From: Microcoleus sp. bin38.metabat.b11b12b14.051
GTDB taxonomy: Bacteria > Cyanobacteriota > Cyanobacteriia > Cyanobacteriales > Microcoleaceae
Assembly (NCBI RefSeq): GCF_013299165.1
Contig: NZ_JAAFKD010000018.1
Coordinates: 80,159 to 144,158, forward strand
Length of the DNA stretch: 64,000 bases
Direction of reading: 5' to 3'
The translations under genes were made by a program, and so were the position numbers. The notes under the pieces were generated by a model. That model ran no database searches. It was not told the origin of the DNA and was given only the letters and a program-made list of their open reading frames with translations. Below are positions 43,332 to 52,477 of the stretch, one piece after another (positions within the stretch are counted from its first letter, which is position 1; every line of letters begins with the position of its first letter).

Positions 43332-44705
43332 TTAATCGAAATCATCGAGTCCGGGTCTGGGCATAGATACTAATTTTTGCTCATCTTCTAGCGGCAAAAA
43401 GAAAATCGTCAACATACCCGGAATCACAGCCAGTGAACTGAACAAAAAATAATTTTGATAGCCCAAATCAGTCTGTAAATAGCCACTAAAAACGCCTGGA
43501 ATCAGCACTCCGGCGGCCATAAAAGCCGTTGTAATCGCATAGTGTGATGCTTCGTATTCAGGGCGGACAGTCCGCATCAAAAACACTGTATAGGCAGCTA
43601 CACCAAGTCCGTAAGTAAATTGCTCGATCGAATTTACAACATAAGCCCATTGAATCCCCGGTTGATTGATTGCCAACATCCAATATAAGACGTTAGTCGA
43701 ATTTTGCAGAATTGCCGTCGGCCACATCCATTTTTTCAATCCTTGTGTTGCAATCAAATAGCCGCCCAGCAACCCTCCGATTAACAGGAAAATCACGCCG
43801 ATAGTACCCGATAGCAATCCCATATCCGACGTAGAAACTGCTAATCCCCCCTTCTCAACTTTATCCATTAAAAAAGGGGCAGCCATTTTAAATGTCAAGG
43901 CATCGCCCAACCGAAAAATCAAAACATAAGTTACAATCCAACCAATCTTATCTTGCTGGAAATAGGTTTTAAATGACTCAAAAAAGCTGGTTGTCCGCTG
44001 TGGCGCGCCATCTTCGACAGCATAATTTCTAGGATAGGGAAGATACCAGCGCTGGAACAGATAAATCAGTACAAATAGAATGGCACAAATCCCAAAGGCT
44101 GTCGCCCAGCCATATTTCAGCGCAGACACGCTAAAAGACGAGCCCAAAAGTGACAACTGAATGTCCTGATATACCTTTGTATCGCCAGCGGTTCCTGTGA
44201 CTAAATGCTGTTCTGCTATTTTCCCTGCTAAAAATACCAATAAACCGCTGCCAGCAATGACTGCGCCCCTGTAGGCGGTGTTGCGAACGCCGACAAATAG
44301 GGCTTGTTTGTCTTTATTGAGAACGTTTAAGTAAAATCCATCAATGGCGATGTCGTGAGTAGCGGACACAAAGGCGATCGCCGTAAATATCACAAGTGAT
44401 AGAATAACAGGCTCCGGCGTCAATACGCCAAAAGCCAGCAAAGCAAACAAAAAAATAGAAATAATTTCTGTTGTTAAAATCCACTTGCGTTTAGTGGAAT
44501 ACATATCAACGACGGGGCCCCACAAACCTTTTAATACCCAGGGAAAAGACAACAAACTTGTCAATCCGATCATCTCGTTGCTGGTTCCCATCCCTTTCAA
44601 AAAAATCACCGACATTAAATTAACGACGGTGTACGGGAGACCCTGAGCGAAGTACAATACAGAGACCCACAATCCATCGATCTGTTTTTTTTCCATTGCA
44701 GACAT
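43332..44705 (-). CDS. Major facilitator superfamily transporter (AmpG/RhtX-like)
   Basis: 457 residues with about twelve hydrophobic helices. The start (LWVSVLYFAQGLPYTVVNLM and FPWVLKGLWGPVVDMYSTKR) resembles AmpG-type permeases and RhtX/FptX siderophore importers, which share the PxxxGxxxDxxxxRRW-like loop; THDIAIDGFYLN is another shared element. Substrate cannot be told apart from sequence: muropeptides, siderophores or another solute. No siderophore genes are nearby. Inner membrane. Confidence 0.82.
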   Translation of the reverse strand: MSAMEKKQIDGLWVSVLYFAQGLPYTVVNLMSVIFLKGMGTSNEMIGLTSLLSFPWVLKGLWGPVVDMYSTKRKWILTTEIISIFLFALLAFGVLTPEPVILSLVIFTAIAFVSATHDIAIDGFYLNVLNKDKQALFVGVRNTAYRGAVIAGSGLLVFLAGKIAEQHLVTGTAGDTKVYQDIQLSLLGSSFSVSALKYGWATAFGICAILFVLIYLFQRWYLPYPRNYAVEDGAPQRTTSFFESFKTYFQQDKIGWIVTYVLIFRLGDALTFKMAAPFLMDKVEKGGLAVSTSDMGLLSGTIGVIFLLIGGLLGGYLIATQGLKKWMWPTAILQNSTNVLYWMLAINQPGIQWAYVVNSIEQFTYGLGVAAYTVFLMRTVRPEYEASHYAITTAFMAAGVLIPGVFSGYLQTDLGYQNYFLFSSLAVIPGMLTIFFLPLEDEQKLVSMPRPGLDDFD

Positions 44706-44820
44706 ATTTGGGCTAACTACTGATCTAATTTACTGATTTGGTTTACTGAGTGCGATCGACAATTTCCGGTCAACGCAACCACTCGCATCACAGTATATTA
44801 GTTTTGGACGCACGAGTAGC

Positions 44821-44887
44821 GAGAAACCGGGTTTTTTAGCAAAATATTTCATTCGGGCGAGTACAATTGGTAAAAACCCGGTTTCTT
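44821..44887. repeat. R4 inverted repeat
   Basis: GAGAAACCGGGTTTTTTAGC mirrored by GGTAAAAACCCGGTTTC around a ~30-bp loop. Same family as 15236 and 63511. Confidence 0.85.
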
Positions 44888-44957
44888 TATCGGAAATGTG
44901 TAATTCTTATATTTGCGATCGTGATGACAGCGCTAGCCATATAAACAATATATTTTT

Positions 44958-45073
44958 TGCAAAAGTCTTTTTAATCAACTTTTGGAACGGGCAAGATGCC
45001 CGTTCCACAGAAAAAAATATTTTGTGGAACGGGCATCTTGCCCGTTCCTAAGTATTTTTGCAAGAGGTCTAAT
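44958..45073. repeat. R3 palindromic element with GGGCAAGATGCCC core
   Basis: GGAACGGGCAAGATGCCCGT is inverted at 45025-45049, framed by GCAAAAGTCTTTTTAATCAA on the left and TTTTTGCAAGAGGTCTAATC on the right. The frames match the R3 element at 14156-14310 although the palindrome differs. Confidence 0.88.
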
Positions 45074-45084
45074 CTGTTTTAGCA

Positions 45085-47643
45085 TCATTCTGACTCACAA
45101 ATATTTTCATCTTTTGAATAAGCTTGCAACAGATGTTGTCCGTTAAAATGAATCAGGTGAGTAGCTTCTTCTGCTACCCAGACATCGGTTTCCCAGGAAA
45201 TATCAGATAGATATTCCGCCATTGCCTTGCGGCTGAGGAAAGCTGTCACCATCACCAAAGGTACTGTCGAACTTCTAAAAAGATTCTCAAGCTCAGTTTT
45301 GCGTTTGGGATTAATCGGGCCGTGAGAAGTAACAGCTTCAATCAACACCAACCAGTTTCTTTCAGTAAAGTGAATAATTACATCTGGCATCTTACCGTGA
45401 GCATCAACTGTAACGCCTAGTGCAGTTAACGATGGTTCGTTGAAATGAGCAAACTTTTCATCGGTATCTCCGACATAAAGCAGCCTACCAGCAGGAGTAA
45501 ACCGAGTCGCAAACTCACTAATAATTTTGGCAATTAAAACGTTGTGTCCCCCTGGTGAAAGAGTTTTAATCTCGCCTTCAATTGTAATTGGAATTCGCGC
45601 CATTTCTCGCTCTTGTGCATATCGTTTTTTGAGCGTTTCGACGGATGCGAGGTAAGCACGAACATTCTTCTCCCAGTCAGAACTTTCATAAGTTCGTAGC
45701 AGTTCCAAAGCACTGTCTTCTATCCGATATGCTGTTTTGGGACTGTTCACCGGACGTTCGGGACTGTCAGGATTAACAACAATTAAACCTGCATCAAGAA
45801 ACTGATGCACAGTCTGGCGGCGCACACTTTCCCGCGTATTTGCTGCATATTTTTTACCGTACTCCTGCTTCATAAATTCCATAATTGGTGTGATTCCCAA
45901 AAGTGGAGATTTTGCCGATTCCCAAGTATCCTTTGGCTTGATGTCAAGCAAAGCCAGAAGAGTTAAGGCTGAACGTTCGTTAAGCTGACCTTTTGGAAAA
46001 CCCAGCGTTGCAAGTATTTCTAAAGATTCATCGATACGGTTTTTGATTGTCATCGGGCTATTTTCTAATGGATTTGTCACCTTCAGCAGTTGTCTCTCGA
46101 CAAGTTGATCAATCTCTCGTTGTGTAGGAAATATTTCTCCTATTTCAGCACCAAGTAGAAATAGTTGTTTTAAACTAGGATACTTCAAATTACGCAAATC
46201 AGTAGCATTAACTTGAGTGTTTCCATTAAAAAGTCGAAAAAAATCATCGATCAAGCTCGAATTTAGATAAACTGCCAATCCCCGCGCGAGAGTGAGGTTT
46301 AATCCGCGTCCTTGTTGGTGAAAATAATTTAAATGGTTCTCAAAACCAACGCTAGAACTATTAATTTTATTGCCATCCCAGACAACGGCAACAATTCGCT
46401 TTTTCTCTTCCTTGGATGAGAAGCGCTTGGTCAAAACATAATGTTCGTTAGCTACTAGCTGTGGAGCAGTTTTTTCCGTAACAGCTAAAGCTTGATGCTT
46501 TCTGGTTGCTGTCGGATATTCAACGCCGCCAGCCGAGAAGTGTGCTGGATAAATCAGCGGAACTGTATTGTTTTCTAGTTCTAACCGCAAATCAGAGCGA
46601 ACGCGAAAATCTACAACTTTTCCGGTGGAGACTGTTAAGCCTAATTCTTGTAGATTACAAGTGAATTGAGCCATTTGCTCGACTACTTGCTGGCTGACTG
46701 AATCCGGTAGAATCCGAATGAATTGGTCGGAATCTTTGGGGTTAACGACATCAGCATATCGTAAATTATGAGATAAAATTAAGTCGTCCTCAGCAATATT
46801 GCTGGAAGTTATAAGTACAGTATCTGGCTTTTCTATTTGTTGGGTAGCTCGCATAATAATAGTTTCTTGCAGCACCGCATCATCGCGAAATATTTCCTGT
46901 CTGGATTCAAAGATGTGTATTTGGCGTAAAGCCATCATTTGCAGGAAGACTTGGCGGAAATCTCGAAAGTATAAACCGTTGCAAAAGCTGCGGGGAGTTA
47001 TCGAAACTAATTCACCGTTTGGTTTGAGCAGTTTAGCTGCTGCAATGGTGAATCCAGCGTAGAGATTGCTGGTTTCTACTCCTATAGCACGCAGCAATGT
47101 TCTGACTTGGGATTTAGCATCTATTTTGGCGTAGGGAGGATTGATAATTGCATTTGTGAATTCTAGTTTTACAGACTGTGTAAATAAATTGGGATGCAAC
47201 ATATCCGCCGCGTCTTTGATGAAATCTACTTCACGAATTTCACTGGTGAAAAATATGCCGGAGTTCTGACATTCAATTCTGCATAACTCTAAAGTTTTCT
47301 TGAGGTAATCACTCAAAATAATGTCTATTTCATAGGCTATAATGTGCAGGCTTCGTGGTTTGTTTGGGCGTTGGCAAAGCTCGCAAACAACTGCGGCTAA
47401 TAGGGAGCCAATACCTGCACCTGCATCTAAAAGCGATATATCAGAACAATTAAATTCAAACATTCCAGCCATCAAAATTGCCACAGAGCAAGGTGTTAAA
47501 AATTGTCCCTTTTCTCCCCTCTGGCTTTGCTGCAACTTCTGGGTTGCTTCTAACCGGAATAAATCTATTTTATTGAGTAAATTTTTTGCTGTTGTTTGGC
47601 TGTCAGCAGGAATGATTAGGGTTTGAAAGTGCGGTGCTATCAT
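45085..47643 (-). CDS. Fused restriction-modification enzyme: adenine methylase plus BsuBI/PstI-type endonuclease
   Basis: 852 residues from the ATG at 47643 (an in-frame extension to 47769 is possible). The N-terminal half is a gamma-class N6-adenine methyltransferase: GEKGQFLTP, AdoMet motif LLDAGAGIGSLLAAV, catalytic INPPYAKI, then a target-recognition region. From about residue 530 the chain continues as a BsuBI/PstI-family endonuclease: a winged-helix part (ESLEILATLGFPKGQLNERS) and a nuclease core with LLYVGDTDEKF, GKMPDVIIHF and LIEAVTSHGPINPKRKTEL. In known systems of this type the two proteins are separate and recognise CTGCAG. An internal Met near the junction has no ribosome-binding site, so one chain is made. 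Specificity is inferred. Confidence 0.88.
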   Translation of the reverse strand: MIAPHFQTLIIPADSQTTAKNLLNKIDLFRLEATQKLQQSQRGEKGQFLTPCSVAILMAGMFEFNCSDISLLDAGAGIGSLLAAVVCELCQRPNKPRSLHIIAYEIDIILSDYLKKTLELCRIECQNSGIFFTSEIREVDFIKDAADMLHPNLFTQSVKLEFTNAIINPPYAKIDAKSQVRTLLRAIGVETSNLYAGFTIAAAKLLKPNGELVSITPRSFCNGLYFRDFRQVFLQMMALRQIHIFESRQEIFRDDAVLQETIIMRATQQIEKPDTVLITSSNIAEDDLILSHNLRYADVVNPKDSDQFIRILPDSVSQQVVEQMAQFTCNLQELGLTVSTGKVVDFRVRSDLRLELENNTVPLIYPAHFSAGGVEYPTATRKHQALAVTEKTAPQLVANEHYVLTKRFSSKEEKKRIVAVVWDGNKINSSSVGFENHLNYFHQQGRGLNLTLARGLAVYLNSSLIDDFFRLFNGNTQVNATDLRNLKYPSLKQLFLLGAEIGEIFPTQREIDQLVERQLLKVTNPLENSPMTIKNRIDESLEILATLGFPKGQLNERSALTLLALLDIKPKDTWESAKSPLLGITPIMEFMKQEYGKKYAANTRESVRRQTVHQFLDAGLIVVNPDSPERPVNSPKTAYRIEDSALELLRTYESSDWEKNVRAYLASVETLKKRYAQEREMARIPITIEGEIKTLSPGGHNVLIAKIISEFATRFTPAGRLLYVGDTDEKFAHFNEPSLTALGVTVDAHGKMPDVIIHFTERNWLVLIEAVTSHGPINPKRKTELENLFRSSTVPLVMVTAFLSRKAMAEYLSDISWETDVWVAEEATHLIHFNGQHLLQAYSKDENICESE

Positions 47644-47774
47644 TTGTTGAGAAAAGTTCGATCGCCAGTTCAGTCTATTTTCGTCCAAACTTGCACTAAT
47701 GTGCGAAAATGTCAAGCGGACGCTCAAACCAAATGTCCGTAAAGGACAGTTAAACGCTCTCTCACACATTCCTC

Positions 47775-49418
47775 ATGCGAAAGACCAAAACATTCTTTTT
47801 GTCAAGCTTATTCTCGATCGGCTTAACAATCAGTTTTCTGCTGACTCCCGGTTGGTTATCAAACTTTTTCCCTTCACGGGCGATCGCCATTATGCCCCCA
47901 CAACAAACCCGAACCAGCGAATTTCGCGCCTTCTGGGTGGATGCCTTCAACCCCGGTTTCAAAACGCCTCAAGAAGTCACCAAGTTGATTGCAGACGCCC
48001 AGAAAGCCAATGCTAACGCGATCGTCGCCCAAGTCCGCCGCCGTGGCGATGCCTTTTACACAAGTACGATCGAACCCCGCACCACCGATCCCAATGTTCC
48101 AGCAGGTTTCGATCCCCTCCAAGATTTGATTGACAAAGCTCACGCCGCAGGTATAGAAGTACACGCTTGGATGGTGACGCTACCAGTAGTTTCCGGTGGC
48201 AAACTTCCCGCAAATCACATTTGGCAAGAACATGGGCCTAATGCCCCAGGAAAGGACAATTGGGCAATGCTGACTTCGGGTGGCGAAGCAAAGGGTTTCC
48301 TCGATCCAGGCAATCCAGACGCGCTAGATTATACTGTTTCCGTCTATTTGGACTTGTTGAAGCGCTACGATGTGGACGGCGTACAGTTGGATTACGTGCG
48401 CTACGGCGGGCCGAATTGGGGCTACAATCCTACTTCGATCGCCCGTTTCAACCAACAAAACGGTCGATCGGGCAAACCGTCAGCCAGCGATCCGCTGTGG
48501 ATGCAGTGGCGGCGCGATCAAGTGACAAATTTAGTGCGGAAGCTTTATGTAGAAGCGATGGCGATTAAACCGCGCGTTAAAATTACCGCAGCGACGATCG
48601 CCTGGGGAGACGGCCCAGCTAACGATGCAGGCTGGTATAAAACGCAACCGTACCAAGAAGTATTGCAGGATTGGCGCGCTTGGTTGGAAGAAGGTATTCT
48701 CGATATGGCGATGCCGATGACTTACCAGCGTGAGTACAAGCCGCAGCAAAAGCTGGGTTACAACCACTGGATCGAGTACGCTAAAGACCACCAGTACAAC
48801 CGCCAAATCGCGATCGGCCCTGGCAATTACCTCAACTACATCGAAGACACCCTCGCCCAAATCCGCCGCGCTGAAGCGCCTTCAGCCAAAGGAAATAACG
48901 TTGCGGGTACGGTTTTGTATTCCTACGCTAGCAGCAATATTTACACAAACGGTGAACTGCGATCGGGTGGTAGCGGAGATTTGCCCCGCCAGCCTTGGAA
49001 ATACGTTCCGCAAACCAACGATTTGTTTTACAGCGCGCTGTCGCAACCGAGTCAATACGTTGACGCTGCGACGGGCAGAACTATTCAAACTCAGCCGGTG
49101 TGGACTTTGCCAGCAAAGGTTCCTGATATGCCTTGGAAGTCGCGGCCGACTGCTGGGGCGATCGCCGGAAATTTCCAACGGTGCGATTCCCTACGGGATA
49201 GCTTCGCCGCGCGTACTTGCGACGGTGCGAGCTTGACATTACAGGCGATTAATGCTGGTGGCAATGTGCGCCAACTGCGCGCGGATGGTAAAGGATGGTT
49301 TGGGGCGATCGAGCTTTCGCCCGGTTCCTATCAGTTGAAAGTTGACGGAAGTCAAATTCAACAAATAGTTAATGTTGTCGCCGGTGAAGTCACAAAAGTG
49401 AATTTCGCAGCCTCTTAA
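47775..49418 (+). CDS. GHL10-type glycoside hydrolase-like secreted protein
   Basis: 547 residues. An N-terminal signal sequence (TKTFFLSSLFSIGLTISFLL) precedes a TIM-barrel domain of the GHL10/DUF187 family: EFRAFWVDAFNPGFKTPQEV, NAIVAQVRRRGDAFYTS, GIEVHAWMVTLPVV, DVDGVQLDYVRYGG and GILDMAMPMTYQREY. Such proteins act on cell-wall or extracellular polysaccharide; the exact substrate is unknown. The C-terminal ~80 residues form a beta-sandwich-like domain. Residues ~471-482 (DSLRDSFAARTC) are encoded by a short palindromic repeat also present in the regulator gene at 54905. Divergent from the fused restriction-modification gene. Confidence 0.88.
   Translation: MRKTKTFFLSSLFSIGLTISFLLTPGWLSNFFPSRAIAIMPPQQTRTSEFRAFWVDAFNPGFKTPQEVTKLIADAQKANANAIVAQVRRRGDAFYTSTIEPRTTDPNVPAGFDPLQDLIDKAHAAGIEVHAWMVTLPVVSGGKLPANHIWQEHGPNAPGKDNWAMLTSGGEAKGFLDPGNPDALDYTVSVYLDLLKRYDVDGVQLDYVRYGGPNWGYNPTSIARFNQQNGRSGKPSASDPLWMQWRRDQVTNLVRKLYVEAMAIKPRVKITAATIAWGDGPANDAGWYKTQPYQEVLQDWRAWLEEGILDMAMPMTYQREYKPQQKLGYNHWIEYAKDHQYNRQIAIGPGNYLNYIEDTLAQIRRAEAPSAKGNNVAGTVLYSYASSNIYTNGELRSGGSGDLPRQPWKYVPQTNDLFYSALSQPSQYVDAATGRTIQTQPVWTLPAKVPDMPWKSRPTAGAIAGNFQRCDSLRDSFAARTCDGASLTLQAINAGGNVRQLRADGKGWFGAIELSPGSYQLKVDGSQIQQIVNVVAGEVTKVNFAAS
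49185..49218. repeat. GATTCCCTACGGGATAGC repeat inside the GHL10 gene
   Basis: GATTCCCTACGGGATAGC followed by TTCGCCGCGCGTACTT. The identical 18-bp core with a similar tail occurs in frame at 55394-55427 in a different gene. Confidence 0.9.
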
Positions 49419-49727
49419 TCAGTCTGTAGGGTGGGCGCCGCCCACCTTACAGACTGAATTGTAATCTTTTCTTCAGTCCGCGGAGGCGGACTTCGTTTGT
49501 GTAGACGCGGTTTCAACCGCCGAGTTTTCTCTGCCCACATTACCTCCTAAATTGTCATCTTTTCTTCAACCCGCGGAGGTGGTCGCTGAGCTTGTCGAAG
49601 TGCGGGTTTTGTCTGTGTAGACGCGGTTTCAACCGCCGAGTCTTCTCCAATTTTCCTTGTATTAAACTATAATCCCAAGCTATAATCAAATTATCCTGCA
49701 TCAAATTGTGATTTTTCTGGTGAAGCT
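49419..49727. repeat. R2 repeats and a GTGGGCGCCGCCCAC palindrome
   Basis: TCTGTAGGGTGGGCGCCGCC and its mirror at 49421-49457, then two R2 units (about 49471-49524 and 49566-49641). The second unit carries the nested TGGTCGCTGAGCTTGTCGAA insert at the same place as the copy at 13060. The last ~80 bp should contain the promoter of the Uma2 gene. No gene is seen. Confidence 0.88.
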
Positions 49728-50312
49728 ATGCTAATAACAGAAGCCCCTTTCACGCTCCGTAAATGGACAGTAAAAGAATATCGCAAGCTGGGAGAAATGG
49801 GATTTTTTCACCCAGAGGAACGAGTCGAATTAATTTCAGGAAATATTATCAGAATGAGTGCAAAAGGAACTGCCCATACTTCTGCCACTAGACGCACTTC
49901 GACGCTGCTGCGCGATCTTCTCGAAAACCTGGCTGCTGTCTATACTCAAGATCCGATCGCCCTTGATGACAATTCCGAACCCGAACCGGATATCACCTTA
50001 GTCAGAATCGATCCCTTTGACTACGCCACTCACCATCCGACTCCCTCAGAAGTATATCTAATTATCGAAGTGGCAGACAGCAGCTTAGCTTACGATCGCG
50101 AAATCAAGGCCAAAATCTACGCGCGATCGGGAATTGCCGATTATTGGGTATTAAATGTAAATGATAGACAACTACACGTTTTTCGGGAACCCGCTGATGA
50201 TCGATATCAAAGCGAAGTCATTCTTGGGGAAACTGCGAACATTTCACCGCTACAATTTCCAGATTTTAATATCGCAATTCAAGAAATGCTGCCACCAATT
50301 ATATCAAATTGA
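49728..50312 (+). CDS. Uma2-family endonuclease-like protein
   Basis: 194 residues with the Uma2 PD-(D/E)XK pattern: REP-type start TLRKWTVKEYRKLGEMGFFH, VELISGNIIRMSAKGTAHTS, EPEPDITLVR, VYLIIEVADSSLAYDREIKA (catalytic E in IIEV) and YARSGIADYWVLNV. These proteins are extremely numerous in cyanobacteria and linked to mobile or repetitive DNA; the biological role is uncertain. Confidence 0.9.
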   Translation: MLITEAPFTLRKWTVKEYRKLGEMGFFHPEERVELISGNIIRMSAKGTAHTSATRRTSTLLRDLLENLAAVYTQDPIALDDNSEPEPDITLVRIDPFDYATHHPTPSEVYLIIEVADSSLAYDREIKAKIYARSGIADYWVLNVNDRQLHVFREPADDRYQSEVILGETANISPLQFPDFNIAIQEMLPPIISN

Positions 50313-50340
50313 CAACCACTATCAAACTAATACAATAATT

Positions 50341-50421
50341 GCAGTCGGTTTTAACCGACTTAAGCTTTGAGCCAGGGGTTTTAACCCCTGGCGGAAGGAC
50401 TAAAGTCCTCACTACGAACCT
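50341..50421. repeat. Intergenic palindromes and an R1 copy
   Basis: GTCGGTTTTAACCGACTTAA, then CCAGGGGTTTTAACCCCTGG and an inverted R1 copy (GGAAGGACTAAAGTCCTCAC, to 50420). The first two are strong hairpins between convergent genes and may terminate transcription. Confidence 0.8.
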
Positions 50422-50433
50422 AATTCCTAATTC

Positions 50434-51354
50434 CTAATCGCTTTCGAGAATGCTGGCTAGCAAAGCTTGCTGGGCGTGCATCCGATTTTCCGCTTGATCC
50501 CAAACGCGCGATCGCGAACCTTCAATCACCGCATCGGTAATCTCTTCATCTCGGTGTGCCGGCAAACAATGCAGTACAATCGCATTTTTATCCGCCATCT
50601 CTACGAGTTTTTCGTTTACCTGATAAGGTTCAAACAAAGGAATCCTGAGTTTAGCTTCCTCTTCCTGTCCCATACTTGCCCAAACATCAGTATAAATTAC
50701 TTGAGTATTCTTAGCAGCAGCTTCCGCATCAGCAGTCACAGTAACTTCTGTTTGTCCATTAGCAATCGCCTTAGCTTTTTCGACAATCTCAGGATTTGGC
50801 AGGAAATCTTGAGGACAAGCAATTCTGACATTCATTCCCATCATTGCACAGCCCAACATTAGCGAATTAGCCATGTTATTGCCGTCACCAAAATAAGTTA
50901 ATGTCAGTCCTTCTAGCTTACCGAAACACTCTTTTACTGTCATCAAATCCGCCAATACTTGACATGGATGTTCGTCATCTGTCAGCGCATTAATCACAGG
51001 GATTTTGGCATAATTGGCAAAAGTTACTAAATCCTTTTGCTCGAAAGTCCGAATTGCCAAAATGTCTAAATATCGGTCTAAAACCCTTGCTGTATCGACC
51101 AATGGTTCACCACGGCTGACTTGCGTAACGTTAGGATTGAGGTCAATAACTTGCCCTCCTAATTTATACATTGCCACCGTAAAACTCACCCGAGTTCTTG
51201 TCGAAGCTTTGGAAAATAATAAGCCGAGAACTTTATTGCGTTTCAGCTTCACCATTCCCGATTTTAAACTGGTTGCGAGATCCAGCAAATAATTTAATTC
51301 GTCAATACTTAAATCTGCCAGACTTAATAAATCTCGTCCTTTTAATGAGTCCAT
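50434..51354 (-). CDS. argF: Ornithine carbamoyltransferase
   Basis: 306 residues from ATG 51354 (an upstream ATG at 51372 is also in frame). Carbamoyl-phosphate loop FSKASTRTRVSF, DDEHPCQVLADLMT, ornithine-loop region DVWASMGQE and catalytic HCLPAHRDEE are all present. It forms citrulline from ornithine and carbamoyl phosphate in cytoplasmic arginine synthesis. The length and motif set are typical of anabolic enzymes. No neighbouring arginine gene is seen. Confidence 0.96.
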   Translation of the reverse strand: MDSLKGRDLLSLADLSIDELNYLLDLATSLKSGMVKLKRNKVLGLLFSKASTRTRVSFTVAMYKLGGQVIDLNPNVTQVSRGEPLVDTARVLDRYLDILAIRTFEQKDLVTFANYAKIPVINALTDDEHPCQVLADLMTVKECFGKLEGLTLTYFGDGNNMANSLMLGCAMMGMNVRIACPQDFLPNPEIVEKAKAIANGQTEVTVTADAEAAAKNTQVIYTDVWASMGQEEEAKLRIPLFEPYQVNEKLVEMADKNAIVLHCLPAHRDEEITDAVIEGSRSRVWDQAENRMHAQQALLASILESD

Positions 51355-51454
51355 GCTTTCCCCTACACACAAATTTCTAACTGTGTCTTAAATCTTAGCC
51401 GACAGAGGCGGGTTTTGTTTCTGCAACCCGCTGGTTGACATCTGCGGGTAAGGT

Positions 51455-52465
51455 TTATGCGGGCAATTGCTCGATCGCGCGATCGATCAAATTGCAACCT
51501 TGCTCAACCGTTTCTACCACAGCCAACACACCCCGCAATTCCGCAGCACCGGGGAAGCCCTTAGCATACCAGGTTAAGTGCTTGCGCGCTTGAGTGACAC
51601 CGCTTTCACCTTTATATTCCCACAGAGCCCGCAGATGTTCCTTAGCACATTCCAGGAGTTCAATTGGTGTCGGAGGTATCTTTTCTACACCAGTTTTCAA
51701 GAAATAATCGACTTCTCCCACCATGAATGGATAGCCCAAAGTTCCCCGCGAGCACATCACTCCGTCAGCGCCAGTTTCTTCGAGACAGCGCACCGCTGCT
51801 TCCACTGAAAAAATGTCTCCGTTACCAATCACAGGAATCGATAAAACTTCCTTAACGCGACGAATCCATTCCCATTTTGCCGGGCCGGTGTAACCTTGCG
51901 ATCGCGTGCGGCCGTGGATGGTAATCATTTTTGCTCCCGCATCCTCCATCCGCTTGGCAAATTCCAAAATATTAATTTCTTTGTCACTCCAACCGATGCG
52001 AGTTTTCACTGTCACAGGAACATCTACAGCTTCCACAACCGCCCGCACAATTGCCTCGGCATTTTCGGGATCTCGCAGCAGAGAAGAACCGCCGCCGTTT
52101 TTAGTGATTTTGTTGACGGGACAGCCCATATTAATATCAACTGTATCCGCTCCTTCTGCCACAGCTTTCTGCGCCGCTTCTGCCAAGAAATTCGGCCGAC
52201 AGTCAAACAATTGAATGCTAATCGGGCGCTCATTTGGATCGATTTCCATAATTCGCGGTAGTTGCTTCACGTAGTGCAAACCCGTAGCATTCACCATTTC
52301 GGTGTACATCATTGAATCTGGGGCGTAGCGACGCACCAGGCGGCGAAATACCAAATCGGTGACGCCGGATAAGGGCGATTGCAGGACGCGACTTTTGACT
52401 TCAAAGTCGCCGATTTTCAGCGGAGTTGCTAATCTTTCTTTTAATTCGGGTGATAGAGTAAGCAT
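51455..52465 (-). CDS. dusB: tRNA-dihydrouridine synthase (DusB-type)
   Basis: 336 residues from the ATG at 52465 (52477 also in frame). The FMN barrel shows LQSPLSGVTDLVFRRLVRRY, the family signature DINMGCPVNKITKNGGGSSL with the catalytic Cys, TVKTRIGW, ITIHGRTRSQGYTG and IPVIGNGDIF. It reduces uridines in the D-loop of tRNA. The C-terminal helical domain (HLTWYAKGFPGAAELR) is intact. The gene follows no operon partner; argF lies 83 bp downstream on the same strand. Confidence 0.94.
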   Translation of the reverse strand: MLTLSPELKERLATPLKIGDFEVKSRVLQSPLSGVTDLVFRRLVRRYAPDSMMYTEMVNATGLHYVKQLPRIMEIDPNERPISIQLFDCRPNFLAEAAQKAVAEGADTVDINMGCPVNKITKNGGGSSLLRDPENAEAIVRAVVEAVDVPVTVKTRIGWSDKEINILEFAKRMEDAGAKMITIHGRTRSQGYTGPAKWEWIRRVKEVLSIPVIGNGDIFSVEAAVRCLEETGADGVMCSRGTLGYPFMVGEVDYFLKTGVEKIPPTPIELLECAKEHLRALWEYKGESGVTQARKHLTWYAKGFPGAAELRGVLAVVETVEQGCNLIDRAIEQLPA

Positions 52466-52477
52466 AGTGGATCGCAC

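Noticed and set aside
47699-47769. Longer start of the fused restriction-modification enzyme
   Set aside because: The extra 42 residues show no similarity to methylases of this type and run into the divergent promoter region; ATG 47643 is preferred though not proven.
48013-48213. Open frames overlapping the GHL10 gene on both strands
   Set aside because: They follow from the codon bias of the main gene and have no family features or ribosome-binding sites.
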